From positions 1 to 59,363 of the forward strand of contig SYDY01000076.1 of assembly GCA_005801425.1 (NCBI GenBank): a DNA stretch of 59,363 nucleotides, given 5' to 3'. Position 1 is the stretch's first letter, and every line of letters starts with the position of its first letter. Position numbers and translations under genes: made by a program. This stretch comes from Bdellovibrionales bacterium. Lineage in GTDB: Bacteria; Myxococcota; XYA12-FULL-58-9; SYDY01. The notes beneath the pieces were generated by a model. The model was given only the letters and a program-made list of their open reading frames with translations, had not been told where the DNA came from and searched no databases. Positions 50,121-59,363 of the stretch are shown piece after piece.

Positions 50121-53100
50121 ATGAAAAAAAATGCCTCGTGGTGGGTTCTTGCGTTTCTGATCGGCGGATGTACGGCCAATGATGCATCCATAAGCATCAG
50201 GCCTGTTTTACAAACGACACAAGGACTTTCCATAGGCGAAATCACCCATGTGGTATTTACCCTCAATGGCGACAGCGGCACGACGGTTTCAAAAACATTC
50301 ACCCATGGCGATAACACCTGGCAAGTCAAAGATTTCAGCGTTGGAGAAAAGGTACAAGCGCGTGCGCTTGTTTTTGAACGTGGTGACGGCGCATGGACCA
50401 CCTGGGAGGGCACACAAACCATCACCCTCGGCCAAGGTGAGAATACGCTTGCCATTACGGCTGAAGAGCAAGGAACCCGAACTTTCACACTCAGCGCAGA
50501 ATTTACCGGTGGGATACCCTTTGTCGGTGATCTTTCGTTTGAAGCAACCGATGTCATGACAGGTTTCACGCAAAAACTCGGGGCGATTCATGAATCGGTT
50601 ATTTTGCCAGCAGGCAGGCAGTTTCGACTTGATGCGGACCATCCAGATCCAGACAAACACATTTTAATCGTGATTGAAAAAGACACCGAATCGCAGGAAC
50701 TTATTGCGTCTTTGGGCGACAAACCCGCCATCGTGCCTCTTATTGCAGACATTACCCTCGAAGAAGGCAGCACCACATTCACATTCGACCCTGAAGATCT
50801 CCTGACTGATGAGAATTATTTCATCGAATGCCATTTGGGCGGTACATGCGACGATCAGCCTGAAAATAATTGGGGTTCCTGTGATGAGCCCTGGGAGAAT
50901 ATCCTCACGGAAACACAACTCCTCATCCGTTACGGCGATATCCCTAGCCTATGCACAAAAATTTCTGTTGTTATCGATGAGATTCTGCCCGATGAGGATC
51001 TTGATACGGAGTTAGCGGTAACATGGGATCCGGCTGTTCTGCTTACTGGCAACATATTGCTTAATATCGTTGCAGGAGCAGACATTGATGAAGGAAGTAT
51101 CGTCGTCACGCAAGAAGGAAGTGAAGCGACGATTTGTGCCAGTGTCGATTGCAATGGAGCGCGATGTACGTGTTCTATCGATACAACCGAAACAAGCTTG
51201 GCGGATGGTGCTGAAATTGATGTTAAGGGAAAATTCAAGGATTCTGATAAATCATTTTCAGTGCCCATGCGATTTGCGAAACTTTCACAGCCTATTGGTA
51301 GCGCACCACGTTTGATTGGGATCAGAACCCTACCGCAGGTTGTTCCCAATCATCTCAAAAAAGTTCCTGTTGGGTTTAATATTTGGATCCCACAGCAGCC
51401 TGAAACGATTTATGCCAATGTGCCATGCAATATTAAAATAAAGTCTTTAAATTTAAACGATGGCAACACTGTGCATGCGCTTTACACAGGAAACACTATC
51501 AGCACGGATGCCGATATTTACCAATTGCCGATGCTCCCATTAACATCATCAGTGTTTACAGTGTGGAAGCAGGCAACTATTCCACAACTCGAAGAAGGCA
51601 CCTACGCTCTCACAGCAACCGTAAGCTATGCAACATGCATAGGAGCGACAGTATCAAACCCCACGGTTCTCTCCATCACGGATCGCCTGCGCATCAACGA
51701 GAACCAAAAAGATTCATTCGGTGGAACGGGTTCACTTGTTATTTCGGTGGATACGGGTTCATTTCCGAGAGGTTTAGGATTTACACCGTTTAACAGCAAA
51801 GGGGCGGAGGCACTTACGCGCTCGACATTGATCAGCGATGACACCAACACCGTTTCTATTGGTGAGGGCATCAGCCCGAGTATCGCCGCCCTTGTCCCCA
51901 AAAAAACAGGTAGCACAAGGCTTAACATAGGATCCGATGACCACATCGATATTACCGTGAAACCTGGTGCAATGCCTGTGCTTTTAACCGCGACACAACT
52001 TATTTTTGTGGGTGCGACGTCACTTGATACGCAAATCATCAATCAGAATATTGAGAGCGGCATAAAATGGAATGCGGATGCGGCCAACACGCAGCTTCTT
52101 TGGGATCCCGATACGGATACCGTTTTGATTGTTGATACAGAGGCGGACAAAGTTTTTAAATCGATTCACACGACGCCGAGAACGCTTACCGAAGTGATAC
52201 CTTGCACTGTTCCCACCAGCAGCACAGACCTCATCCAAATCAAAAATATTATTGGCGCAACAATCATTCCCGCCGAAGGAACTGAAAGTTCAAAACTAGT
52301 GCTTGTGCATAATAAAAAAGACGACACTAGCCTTAGGTTTTGCATGATGCCCGTAGATATCCCATTAGGGGGCCTTAGCCAAACGACACAAGGTGTCATC
52401 ATAGAAAACGAAACCACTTCATGCTGGGCAGACAATAAGCCGGGTGTTCTATCCTACAATCCATGGAACAAACGTGCTGTATTTGCCAACGAAAAATGTA
52501 TTTACAGCGGTAAAATGAAGTATGAAGAGGATGAAACCGACGATAGCCAAACATTAGCACACAGCTTCGGTCTGATCGAAAATGTCGCTATCGACCCCCA
52601 CAGCATGGAAGTGTTGCTTCAGCGCAATACGGGCAATGCACCAGCGTTTGCCAACTTTCGTCCTATCGCAGGCACAACGCCCGCAATCGCACGTACGCGA
52701 CCGACTGAAAGAAGCAGTGCAGACCCATATATCGCTGCAGCACTCGATACATGGACGGGCAACACGGTATTCATGCACGCCAATAGCGTAGGTTTACAAT
52801 TCGGTACTTACAAAACATTGCTATCCAATGAAACACCGGTATTTACCCCTGTGAACGATTACACGCGAACCGCCAACGCACCGATTAAAATGCAAATTGA
52901 CTCCGCTGCACGGTCGGCATGGATTGTCACAGGTCCACTGTATCGAATATCGCTCGACAATCTGGCCGGAGTACCAGAAGATAAACTTACCAGTACAGAC
53001 CTCACAAACAACGTGATGCATATGGCGTTGCGTGGTCCTGTTCCCACGGCACTCAGTCCATGGGCAGCGGTTCCTGGTGATGTGGTCACGGTGTTAGGAC

Positions 53101-54263
53101 AAGGATTTTCAACCGGTGCCAAAGTGTACGTTCACGGTATTGAAGCTGATGTACTCGATGCCACAAGCCACACGATCCGATTTCGTGTGCCACAACAACT
53201 GGGAAAACTGTATCAAACACGCGATGCATGGGTGACGGTCGAAAGTTTTGGGCACATGTCAGGTCCTGTGCCTAAACGGCTTAAAATATATCCTAAAGGA
53301 CCGAGGGGGATTGTAAAACGCACCATCACATCCTCTCCTTATGCACGTTCTGCAGATACTCAAGCACAATCGCCCTTAAATATTGCCCCCCCCTTACAAA
53401 CAGGTCCTACCCCACAAATAGCCACCACCCTTCGCACCGATCGGGTAGCCCAAATTACTTCAGCATCCCAAATCACAGAACTGCGATGGAGCAGAGATAT
53501 CGGTATCCTGGAAACACCCCAAAGCATATCCATAAACACAGGCATGCCGAAAAACATCACCCGTGTCGTCGGACTTCCCATACTTGCCGTCACCAATACA
53601 ACCAACAGCAACAACAGCATCACATTTTTGAATCAAAGTACGTATGACAACGTGTGGACATCTCCCAATTTTACCCAAGAATTCGTCATTGGTCCCTTGG
53701 GACAATCCGCAGGCATAGTTGCATACAGCCAAGATAATGGGGCAATTAAATTAAACGTCTACGTGAAAGGTGGCCCCACACAAGGAACTGTGGCTTCCAT
53801 TGATAATACATGCACACTAGGAAGAAGCACCAAGGTCATCGGCATTACCTCGATTTCTGCCGAGAACAGTTCTGCCCTCGCTATTTCGTATCTAGAAAAC
53901 AGCGACAACAACTATAGCGTCAACGTACAATTTATGCGTGTGACTCAAAATGACACGGCATGGATCGCAACCTGCGATACACCACAATTCACTGTGCCCT
54001 TGGCCGTAAACCCCACCCCTGTTCGATTCAGCGACAGTGGGCACTTGGGTATTGCCTATGGCAATTGGCCGCAGCCAGGACAAAGAGATACCACGGGGCT
54101 TCCTTCCGTATTTATTTTTACCGTGGATGATCAAGTGCGCCATGCAGCATGGATAAGACATCCAAACACAATTCTCGCCGTAGATATCGCCGACGATGAA
54201 TCCTGGATCAGCGTAACCGATAAAACCGGAACAACTATTTATAACGTGGAGGGGCCACAATGA
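50121..54263 (+). CDS. large lipoprotein with IPT/TIG domain, 1380 aa
   Basis: The signal sequence MKKNASWWVLAFLIGGC has lipobox LIGGC, so it is exported and lipidated, probably to the outer membrane. The long body is strand-rich with many Thr, Asn and Ala. An IPT/TIG domain is visible around TALSPWAAVPGDVVTVLGQG (about residues 975-1000), with KVYVHGIEADVL next. Cys pairs (CNIKIKSL, FCMMP, CSIDTTET) may form disulfides. The ATG at 50121 fits the lipoprotein signal; the frame runs open 46 codons upstream. It overlaps the TPR-barrel gene by four bases (ATGA). Confidence 0.85.
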   Translation: MKKNASWWVLAFLIGGCTANDASISIRPVLQTTQGLSIGEITHVVFTLNGDSGTTVSKTFTHGDNTWQVKDFSVGEKVQARALVFERGDGAWTTWEGTQTITLGQGENTLAITAEEQGTRTFTLSAEFTGGIPFVGDLSFEATDVMTGFTQKLGAIHESVILPAGRQFRLDADHPDPDKHILIVIEKDTESQELIASLGDKPAIVPLIADITLEEGSTTFTFDPEDLLTDENYFIECHLGGTCDDQPENNWGSCDEPWENILTETQLLIRYGDIPSLCTKISVVIDEILPDEDLDTELAVTWDPAVLLTGNILLNIVAGADIDEGSIVVTQEGSEATICASVDCNGARCTCSIDTTETSLADGAEIDVKGKFKDSDKSFSVPMRFAKLSQPIGSAPRLIGIRTLPQVVPNHLKKVPVGFNIWIPQQPETIYANVPCNIKIKSLNLNDGNTVHALYTGNTISTDADIYQLPMLPLTSSVFTVWKQATIPQLEEGTYALTATVSYATCIGATVSNPTVLSITDRLRINENQKDSFGGTGSLVISVDTGSFPRGLGFTPFNSKGAEALTRSTLISDDTNTVSIGEGISPSIAALVPKKTGSTRLNIGSDDHIDITVKPGAMPVLLTATQLIFVGATSLDTQIINQNIESGIKWNADAANTQLLWDPDTDTVLIVDTEADKVFKSIHTTPRTLTEVIPCTVPTSSTDLIQIKNIIGATIIPAEGTESSKLVLVHNKKDDTSLRFCMMPVDIPLGGLSQTTQGVIIENETTSCWADNKPGVLSYNPWNKRAVFANEKCIYSGKMKYEEDETDDSQTLAHSFGLIENVAIDPHSMEVLLQRNTGNAPAFANFRPIAGTTPAIARTRPTERSSADPYIAAALDTWTGNTVFMHANSVGLQFGTYKTLLSNETPVFTPVNDYTRTANAPIKMQIDSAARSAWIVTGPLYRISLDNLAGVPEDKLTSTDLTNNVMHMALRGPVPTALSPWAAVPGDVVTVLGQGFSTGAKVYVHGIEADVLDATSHTIRFRVPQQLGKLYQTRDAWVTVESFGHMSGPVPKRLKIYPKGPRGIVKRTITSSPYARSADTQAQSPLNIAPPLQTGPTPQIATTLRTDRVAQITSASQITELRWSRDIGILETPQSISINTGMPKNITRVVGLPILAVTNTTNSNNSITFLNQSTYDNVWTSPNFTQEFVIGPLGQSAGIVAYSQDNGAIKLNVYVKGGPTQGTVASIDNTCTLGRSTKVIGITSISAENSSALAISYLENSDNNYSVNVQFMRVTQNDTAWIATCDTPQFTVPLAVNPTPVRFSDSGHLGIAYGNWPQPGQRDTTGLPSVFIFTVDDQVRHAAWIRHPNTILAVDIADDESWISVTDKTGTTIYNVEGPQ

Positions 54264-55507
54264 TCACCTTACTATTCATGGCCACCCTCGCAACAACCGC
54301 CGATCCCATGGCGCCAATCAACGCCCAGTTGCATCGTGGCGATACACGCCTTGCGTTGTATGATCTCGAAGATATTCTCAAGTGGGATCCTGAAAACTTG
54401 GATGGACTTTGGGTCAAGGCACGTATTCTCACGTCCTATGGCGAGTTGAATGAAGCCAACGCCACGTATGCAACCATTCTTAAATACGATGAATGGGACG
54501 ATGAGGCGCGCAAACAACGTATCCAAATTCTTTGGCGACTTGGGAAATCGACAGAGGCCCTGGATTTGGCCAAACTCTTGCTCAAACGCCATCCGGACGA
54601 TCTTGACACGCAAAGCGCTATCAAAGATTTGGAGCTCAATAAAAAGGCCAAACGCGCATCGTCATGGTCACCCATTATACGCGGCAGTGTCGGTACATTT
54701 TATGATTCAAACGTGATCTTTGCATCAGGTGGCGATCTCACCATCAGCGACACCCAAGCCGGTGTACTCGTGGCCACCGCCGAAGCAGGTGCACAACATG
54801 CCACCAGGCGCCAGGCATTTAGCATGGCCGCGCGCGCCACCACCCGTGTTGCTATGGGAGGCGCCAAAGATGCCATGACTGCACTGGCATCAAACGCAGG
54901 TGCAACGCTGATTTACACGCGCGACGTCAAGCGTTTGCGACTTGGCATCGACGCACGCTACGACGAATGGTTCACCAATGTGTTTGCAGAATCGCGGCAA
55001 CGCACGGCATCACCAAGTTTTACCCTGGGTATTCCGATCAATGACAGGCACAGACTTCAAGCATTGATCGGCAGCGATATTGCCCATGTCACCGCCATCC
55101 AAGGTTTCACAGACAATGCGAGCATCAAAGGCATGATCCGTGATGACATGGTGTTCCGAGGTCTTTGGCTCACACTCGATATTGGCGGATTGATGGATAT
55201 CGTCTATGGCAAGCAACGCGACGCTGTTCCCTTGCTTGGAAATTACGGTGAAGCATGGGCGGCCGCAACGGCTTCCTATCGCCTATTTTGGAAATTGGAT
55301 GCCTTAGGTGCCATTTCAGGCAGCGTACGTCGCTACACATCAGGAAATCATGAAGAAGCGTATCGTCTTCTCGCAGGGCTGCGCACTATTTTAAAAAGCA
55401 ACATTGAGCTTCAACTGGAATACAGTTTTGGTCAACGTTTTGCAGATGTACCTCGCGGATACCAACGCCATGAAGTAGGCCTCACCGTGCGTTTTTGGTA
55501 CAATTAA
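54260..55507 (+). CDS. TPR protein with C-terminal outer-membrane beta-barrel, 415 aa
   Basis: Residues 1-20 are a signal-like hydrophobic stretch (MITLLFMATLATTADPMA). Residues 20-125 hold three TPR-like units (RLALYDLEDILKWDPENLDG, ANATYATILKYDEWDDEARK, ALDLAKLLLKRHPDDLDTQS). From about residue 140 the protein is a chain of amphipathic strands (GSVGTFYDSNVIFASGGDLT) ending in RHEVGLTVRFWYN, a barrel-type C-terminus. The TPR-plus-barrel design resembles Slam-type lipoprotein translocators and polysaccharide-export barrels, but is not proof of either. It is the middle gene of lipoprotein, barrel, FecR. GGAGG precedes the start. Confidence 0.8.
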   Translation: MITLLFMATLATTADPMAPINAQLHRGDTRLALYDLEDILKWDPENLDGLWVKARILTSYGELNEANATYATILKYDEWDDEARKQRIQILWRLGKSTEALDLAKLLLKRHPDDLDTQSAIKDLELNKKAKRASSWSPIIRGSVGTFYDSNVIFASGGDLTISDTQAGVLVATAEAGAQHATRRQAFSMAARATTRVAMGGAKDAMTALASNAGATLIYTRDVKRLRLGIDARYDEWFTNVFAESRQRTASPSFTLGIPINDRHRLQALIGSDIAHVTAIQGFTDNASIKGMIRDDMVFRGLWLTLDIGGLMDIVYGKQRDAVPLLGNYGEAWAAATASYRLFWKLDALGAISGSVRRYTSGNHEEAYRLLAGLRTILKSNIELQLEYSFGQRFADVPRGYQRHEVGLTVRFWYN

Positions 55508-55519
55508 CGGAGTTTAAGC

Positions 55520-56344
55520 ATGTATTTCTTTTTGGCTCTTGTTTTGATTGCAGCTCCGAAAACGACACCGCAAGCGACACCGCAAACGGTACCACAAGCC
55601 ACACAACAACCTGCCTTGGTCATTCAAGTGGTGGGGCAAGTCACCCATGTGGATGGCGTGGTACGAAGACAAGTCCATCGCTTCGATAAAATCCCCGCAG
55701 GACACACGATAGAAACAGGCCCCGGCGCACGCGTGGCCCTTCGTCTTGCCAGTGGATCGCTTCTAAGTCTCGGGGAAAATACAAAGCTGGTGCTTACTGA
55801 GATGAATGAGAAATCGGAAACAGGCACACATGTCGAACGCTTCAAACTTCTCATCGGAGAAACGTGGGCACGTGTAATGCATTTGATCGGCAATCAATCC
55901 AAATTTGAAGTAGAAGCCGAAGGACATGTGGCCGGCGTGCGTGGTACCGAATTTTGGGCATCAGTCGATGGGCATCATCATGCATCGTTTGCTGTTGCCT
56001 CTGGACATATTTCGTTATCCACCGAAGGACATCAACTGTCCAACATTCCCGCCGGCATGCGTGCATCCGCAGCGCCAGGTGACGCCCCAAAACATTTGAC
56101 ACGTGTATCCTCAGGTGCCTTGAACGCCATGCGCATTCATACGCAAACGGCAGGGACCATGAGCCGCGATGCCACTTCTGCACAGGCAGATCATGAACAA
56201 CAGCGTGAATCACAACGCAAAAATCTACTCACACGTCCCGATCGAATTGTTGATGCCGTAACCAACGATGCGGCGAGCATTCAGCCCCCACCGCCACGCG
56301 TACCGGCTGTGCTCAATATTCATCTTGATTTGAAACGTGAGTAA
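55520..56344 (+). CDS. FecR-domain protein, probably exported, 274 aa
   Basis: Begins with a hydrophobic signal (MYFFLALVLIAAPK) followed by a short Thr/Pro/Gln repeat (TTPQATPQTVPQATQQP). The FecR domain then runs through GQVTHVDGVVRRQVHR, GHTIETGPGARVALRLASGS, SKFEVEAEGHVAGVRGTEFW and ASGHISLSTEGHQLSNIPAG. The tail is charged and probably flexible. Many FecR-domain proteins of this type are periplasmic or surface scaffolds rather than sigma-factor regulators; no sigma gene lies nearby. GGAG precedes the ATG. It follows the TPR-barrel gene by 12 bases. A composite repeat follows the stop codon. Confidence 0.88.
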   Translation: MYFFLALVLIAAPKTTPQATPQTVPQATQQPALVIQVVGQVTHVDGVVRRQVHRFDKIPAGHTIETGPGARVALRLASGSLLSLGENTKLVLTEMNEKSETGTHVERFKLLIGETWARVMHLIGNQSKFEVEAEGHVAGVRGTEFWASVDGHHHASFAVASGHISLSTEGHQLSNIPAGMRASAAPGDAPKHLTRVSSGALNAMRIHTQTAGTMSRDATSAQADHEQQRESQRKNLLTRPDRIVDAVTNDAASIQPPPPRVPAVLNIHLDLKRE

Positions 56345-56364
56345 TACCATTTTCTCATATTATC

Positions 56365-56439
56365 GTAGGGGCGCTTCGCGAAGCGCCCTTGCGGCCTTTG
56401 AATCAAAGTTTTAGCGGGCGGTTCACGAACCGCCCCTAC
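56365..56439. repeat. composite palindromic repeat (family A pair with shared spacer)
   Basis: Two facing palindromes: GTAGGGGCGCTTCGCGAAGC (56365-56388 in full) and GGGCGGTTCACGAACCGCCC plus CTAC (56416-56439). The 27-base spacer (TTGCGGCCTTTGAATCAAAG and on) is the approximate reverse complement of the spacer in the unit at 59289-59363. The two units are therefore inverted copies of one 75-base composite element. It fills much of the 211-base gap before the next gene; the remainder holds nothing obvious. Confidence 0.85.
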
Positions 56440-56555
56440 ATAGAACACCTGCTCACTTCAGGCGATTCGCGGATCTCCACTACAATTTATAACAACATTC
56501 ACTCCCATACACCGATAACAAAGTTGGGCCCCCGCCGTGCCTAAGGTGGATTTGT

Positions 56556-59273
56556 ATGGGGACCATACCTGAGAACAGCACTGCCCCGGGATACCGCGAT
56601 TCATATCGTATCGCGATAGAGAACGGGCTATCCCCGGCACACAAACATTATAAATCAGAGCCCTGCACCACACACGTCAATAGTCTTTTCTTGGACGATA
56701 CTGCACTGACCGTTTTTAGCACACGATACACCCGGCTCAGTCAGCCATTGCAAAGGCCATCCTGCGTCGCACCGCTGGTCCCGACGACGCCATGCACCGA
56801 CGAAGCGCCTGTCATGCCATGCATCCCTGATCTCTATGTTCAAAGCCCATCGCTCAAACCGGCTTCTCATTTCTTCAATGCCGCGCTGACCACGCTCATC
56901 ACCGTTCTCCCCAAAGATCTCAAATACAATCCCACGTTTAATTTGCCCGGCCCATTCACCATCGCCCCCATTTTGGGTGTGACCGTTGAAGAGCCATGCA
57001 AATACAAAGATGACCCCAATCGGGCATACCTTGAAGGCATGGGTGATGCCAAACGCTGTCGTTGGATCACCGTCATGATCGGTGTAGAGCTCGGCGGTGA
57101 GATAAGTACCACGGTTCCAGTGGCCACCGCGATCAGTGCCGGCGCAGGCGCAGGTTTTCATGGCCAGGTCATTATCACCCGCATGTGTCCACACCGTTTT
57201 GGGATGGACAGCCAACAAACCGATTATGAAGATAACTATCGTGGCAATATGGATGGTGTTCAATTTACACTTCCCACATTAAAAGTATTAACCAACCCCA
57301 AGAGACAGCAGATCCCCATGGGATCAATCTTTGAAATAACAGGTGAGTGCCGACTTTACGGACATGCAACGATCACAGCCGGCACCGCGGCCGGTCTTTT
57401 TTCCTATGAAGCCAATGCTGGGTTCACCGCGAAATCATCACTGGATATCAACACACGCGCTCGGATCAGTGTTGAGATTCTCACCAAGCAACGTATCCAA
57501 TTTGCAAACAAAGTCCCAACAACAGCGACCAATGAAGAAAAACCTGTGGTTCTTGAGAGCGATATTCCCAGCCAAGCAGCACCTAAAGACGATATAAACG
57601 AACTTCCCATGCCTCCCATGAAAGAACGTGCGCCTAATGGGACCTGTTATTTCCCACGTGTGCGTATACGCGTTGGCAAAGCTGTCACATCGAGCATCAC
57701 AGGAGAAATTTCAGCGGGTGCAGGGATCACACTCCCTGGCGATGGGCATGTTGCAGAATTTCTTCCCGGTGTTCTTGAATCCATCGCCGATAAACTAAAA
57801 ACCCCTGTCACAAAACTCTTTGAAAAATTTGCACAAGCCAAAGCTTACGCGACATGCAACGCACAAGCACAAAGTGCCGATGATTACGTCTACGATTTCA
57901 CACTCGGCCTCAACGAGAAAGCCGATAAAGCATATTCTAACGCCCTTCGAGGCGATATACGGGCAGCCCAAGAACTTGCAGAATTGGCCATACGTCAAGA
58001 TGTCATTACGGGTGTGGTTGGCATACAACACCATGCCATAGGCACCAGTGCAAATATCGAAGCGGCCATTACCATGCTTGGTTTTGATCTTGCTGGATTC
58101 AGTGATAAAATAGCAAGACGCCGCGGTGAAATCACCGATCGCAATGGGAAAAAAATTGCCTATCGCGTCGCCGCAAAAACTACCCGTGTATGGGCCATAG
58201 GAAAACGCGATGACCGTTTGAACTGGGAAACGTCCATTGTACGCACCAAGGATGCTTTTTTTCCCTATCTTGATATTGCTGTGGACAGCAAAGACTCCCG
58301 CACATGGCCCAGCGAAGCACGTTCATGGGTAGAGCTTGCCGTTTTGGGTGGGGACTACAAAGCAAAAGAATATTTAATACGCAATGACACGGTGATTGAT
58401 GCATTAGGCGATGTACGTGGCGCAAAATCGTTCTTTAAAAGCGACGACGATACCAGGCGTCTAGGGACATTTCGACTTCTTCCCATCGGTGTTCAACGTT
58501 TGGCACACGCATCAACCGAACAATGCATTTCTCTCTATCTACAGTCTGCAAGCATGATCTACGCCGATGAATTTGGTGGCCTCAACGCATTGATCGCCAA
58601 CAACCCCGATCCGATACTTGGAAATACAACACCCCGTGAAGCCGCCAAGGAATATCTCCTGAGTAAAAATCTATTTCCGACACTCAAACGGCGATTATCT
58701 CGCAGACTTTGGGGCACGCAAAACGACCCGCACCGAGAAAACATCAAAACCTATTTTAGAAATTTTGGACTTGATCCTGAAAGCCTTGACCATTACCTGG
58801 CACTTCTTCCAAAGGCCGAGCACTTCGCACAAGTGGTTGCTGAATTAAGAAGATATTACAACCTTGGTAATATTGATGAGAGCAACGCGCTCACACGTGC
58901 GCGCAACATCAGTAACGCACTAATGAAGTTGCGCGAAAGTCCTGGTGGGTATGATCTCAATTTAACGTTGGCAACCCTCATGCTCATTGCGAAAAACGAT
59001 GGTGTACTCATTACCAATATGCAGCTCACTGGGAAAAAAATTCCGGACTATATATTTACAGAAGGTGATCCTGAAAAAATTATTCCCGATGCGGCCTGCC
59101 TGCTCAATGAAAAGCCCTCGGAGAATGTAGAAAAAGCCATGCGCGCAGTTGCGGAAGGACAAAAACTTTTTCTTTGCAAAGAAAAACCACAATCAGAAGC
59201 CAAGCCCAAACCTAAGCTGTCGACACCTCGAAGAACGAATTCTGAGGAGTTACTTTTGGTGACGTATGTGTGA
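56556..59273 (+). CDS. hypothetical protein, 905 aa
   Basis: Not recognised. No signal peptide. The N-terminal 150 residues are Pro/Thr/Cys-rich (CVAPLVPTTPCTDEAPVMPC). Residues about 170-330 contain Gly/Ala-rich stretches with alternating pattern: AISAGAGAGFHGQVIITRM, then TAGTAAGLFSYEANAGFTAK. A second similar one lies near residue 385 (SAGAGITLPGDGHV). From about residue 440 on the protein is helical (NEKADKAYSNALRGDIRAAQ and after), and the last 25 residues are Lys/Ser/Pro-rich. It is a large, probably multidomain protein. Repeats lie on both sides (56365-56439 and 59289-59363). Function unknown. Confidence 0.65.
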   Translation: MGTIPENSTAPGYRDSYRIAIENGLSPAHKHYKSEPCTTHVNSLFLDDTALTVFSTRYTRLSQPLQRPSCVAPLVPTTPCTDEAPVMPCIPDLYVQSPSLKPASHFFNAALTTLITVLPKDLKYNPTFNLPGPFTIAPILGVTVEEPCKYKDDPNRAYLEGMGDAKRCRWITVMIGVELGGEISTTVPVATAISAGAGAGFHGQVIITRMCPHRFGMDSQQTDYEDNYRGNMDGVQFTLPTLKVLTNPKRQQIPMGSIFEITGECRLYGHATITAGTAAGLFSYEANAGFTAKSSLDINTRARISVEILTKQRIQFANKVPTTATNEEKPVVLESDIPSQAAPKDDINELPMPPMKERAPNGTCYFPRVRIRVGKAVTSSITGEISAGAGITLPGDGHVAEFLPGVLESIADKLKTPVTKLFEKFAQAKAYATCNAQAQSADDYVYDFTLGLNEKADKAYSNALRGDIRAAQELAELAIRQDVITGVVGIQHHAIGTSANIEAAITMLGFDLAGFSDKIARRRGEITDRNGKKIAYRVAAKTTRVWAIGKRDDRLNWETSIVRTKDAFFPYLDIAVDSKDSRTWPSEARSWVELAVLGGDYKAKEYLIRNDTVIDALGDVRGAKSFFKSDDDTRRLGTFRLLPIGVQRLAHASTEQCISLYLQSASMIYADEFGGLNALIANNPDPILGNTTPREAAKEYLLSKNLFPTLKRRLSRRLWGTQNDPHRENIKTYFRNFGLDPESLDHYLALLPKAEHFAQVVAELRRYYNLGNIDESNALTRARNISNALMKLRESPGGYDLNLTLATLMLIAKNDGVLITNMQLTGKKIPDYIFTEGDPEKIIPDAACLLNEKPSENVEKAMRAVAEGQKLFLCKEKPQSEAKPKPKLSTPRRTNSEELLLVTYV

Positions 59274-59288
59274 AGGGATTATTTTTCT

Positions 59289-59363
59289 GTAGGGGCGGTT
59301 CGTGAACCGCCCGATAAAATTTTGAATCAAAGGCCGCACGGGCGGTTCACGAACCGCCCCTAC
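59289..59363. repeat. composite palindromic repeat at the window end
   Basis: The left palindrome GTAGGGGCGGTTCGTGAACC (59289-59312 in full), a spacer containing TTTTGAATCAAAGGCCGCAC, then the right palindrome GGGCGGTTCACGAACCGCCC plus CTAC (59340-59363). The window ends exactly at its last base. Mirror copy of 56365-56439. Confidence 0.88.

Overview
The window looks like a Gram-negative bacterial chromosome of roughly even GC content. It carries a 3' half of tRNA-Arg(UCU) with encoded CCA, Fe-type superoxide dismutase, HslVU, a Fur-family regulator, a Mrp/Nfu Fe-S pair, a MntA-HepT pair, an Opp/Dpp-type peptide transporter, and envelope proteins with lamin-tail, FecR, TPR-barrel and IPT/TIG features. 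That envelope set is common in deltaproteobacterial-grade lineages (Myxococcota, Bdellovibrionota and relatives). This placement is an inference; no marker gene here fixes the phylum.

Layout. 1-10.1 kb: tRNA end, an orphan gene, a five-gene peptide ABC transporter operon on the minus strand, sodB and a Na+/alanine symporter. 10.2-20.6 kb: mostly orphan proteins without signal peptides, a HAD phosphatase, a minimal IS200/IS605 element, and two large paralogues (15780-17294 and 18478-20550) around a possible papain-like hydrolase. 20.7-22.6 kb: mrp-nfu. 22.6-26.3 kb: two tandem paralogues with a RAP-like/PD-(D/E)XK-like C-terminal domain and the decayed stump of a third. 26.3-29.7 kb: a CpaF-like protein lacking its Walker A motif, divergent from a membrane histidine kinase. 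29.8-35.3 kb: a protein resembling mitochondrial carriers, then a lamin-tail lipoprotein, barrel and PLD-like gene set. 35.4-37.9 kb: HepT, MntA, an orphan, a Fur-family gene and a small Cys-containing protein. 38-48.6 kb: a coiled-coil orphan, queC, a FAD oxidoreductase divergent from a LysR regulator, hslVU, two orphans and a YhhQ-type queuosine-precursor transporter. 48.6-59.3 kb: an aminopeptidase P, a large lipoprotein/TPR-barrel/FecR operon and a 905-aa orphan.

Two themes stand out. First, many of the orphan genes look like cargo proteins. They have no signal peptide, Pro/Ser-rich or low-complexity N-termini and helical bodies, and some carry eukaryote-like features: a RAP-like domain, a carrier-like fold with a presequence-like N-terminus, a textbook bipartite NLS, and PPxY plus ExxxLL motifs. 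A host-directed effector repertoire of an intracellular or predatory bacterium would explain this, but no secretion machinery lies in the window, so it remains a hypothesis.

Second, at least three families of short palindromic repeats are scattered between genes. They also lie inside coding sequences: in frame in oppB and oppC, at the 3' end of the 17420-18481 gene, and as the source of the stop codon of the 45350-46453 gene. One repeat is nested inside another at about 43.2 kb.
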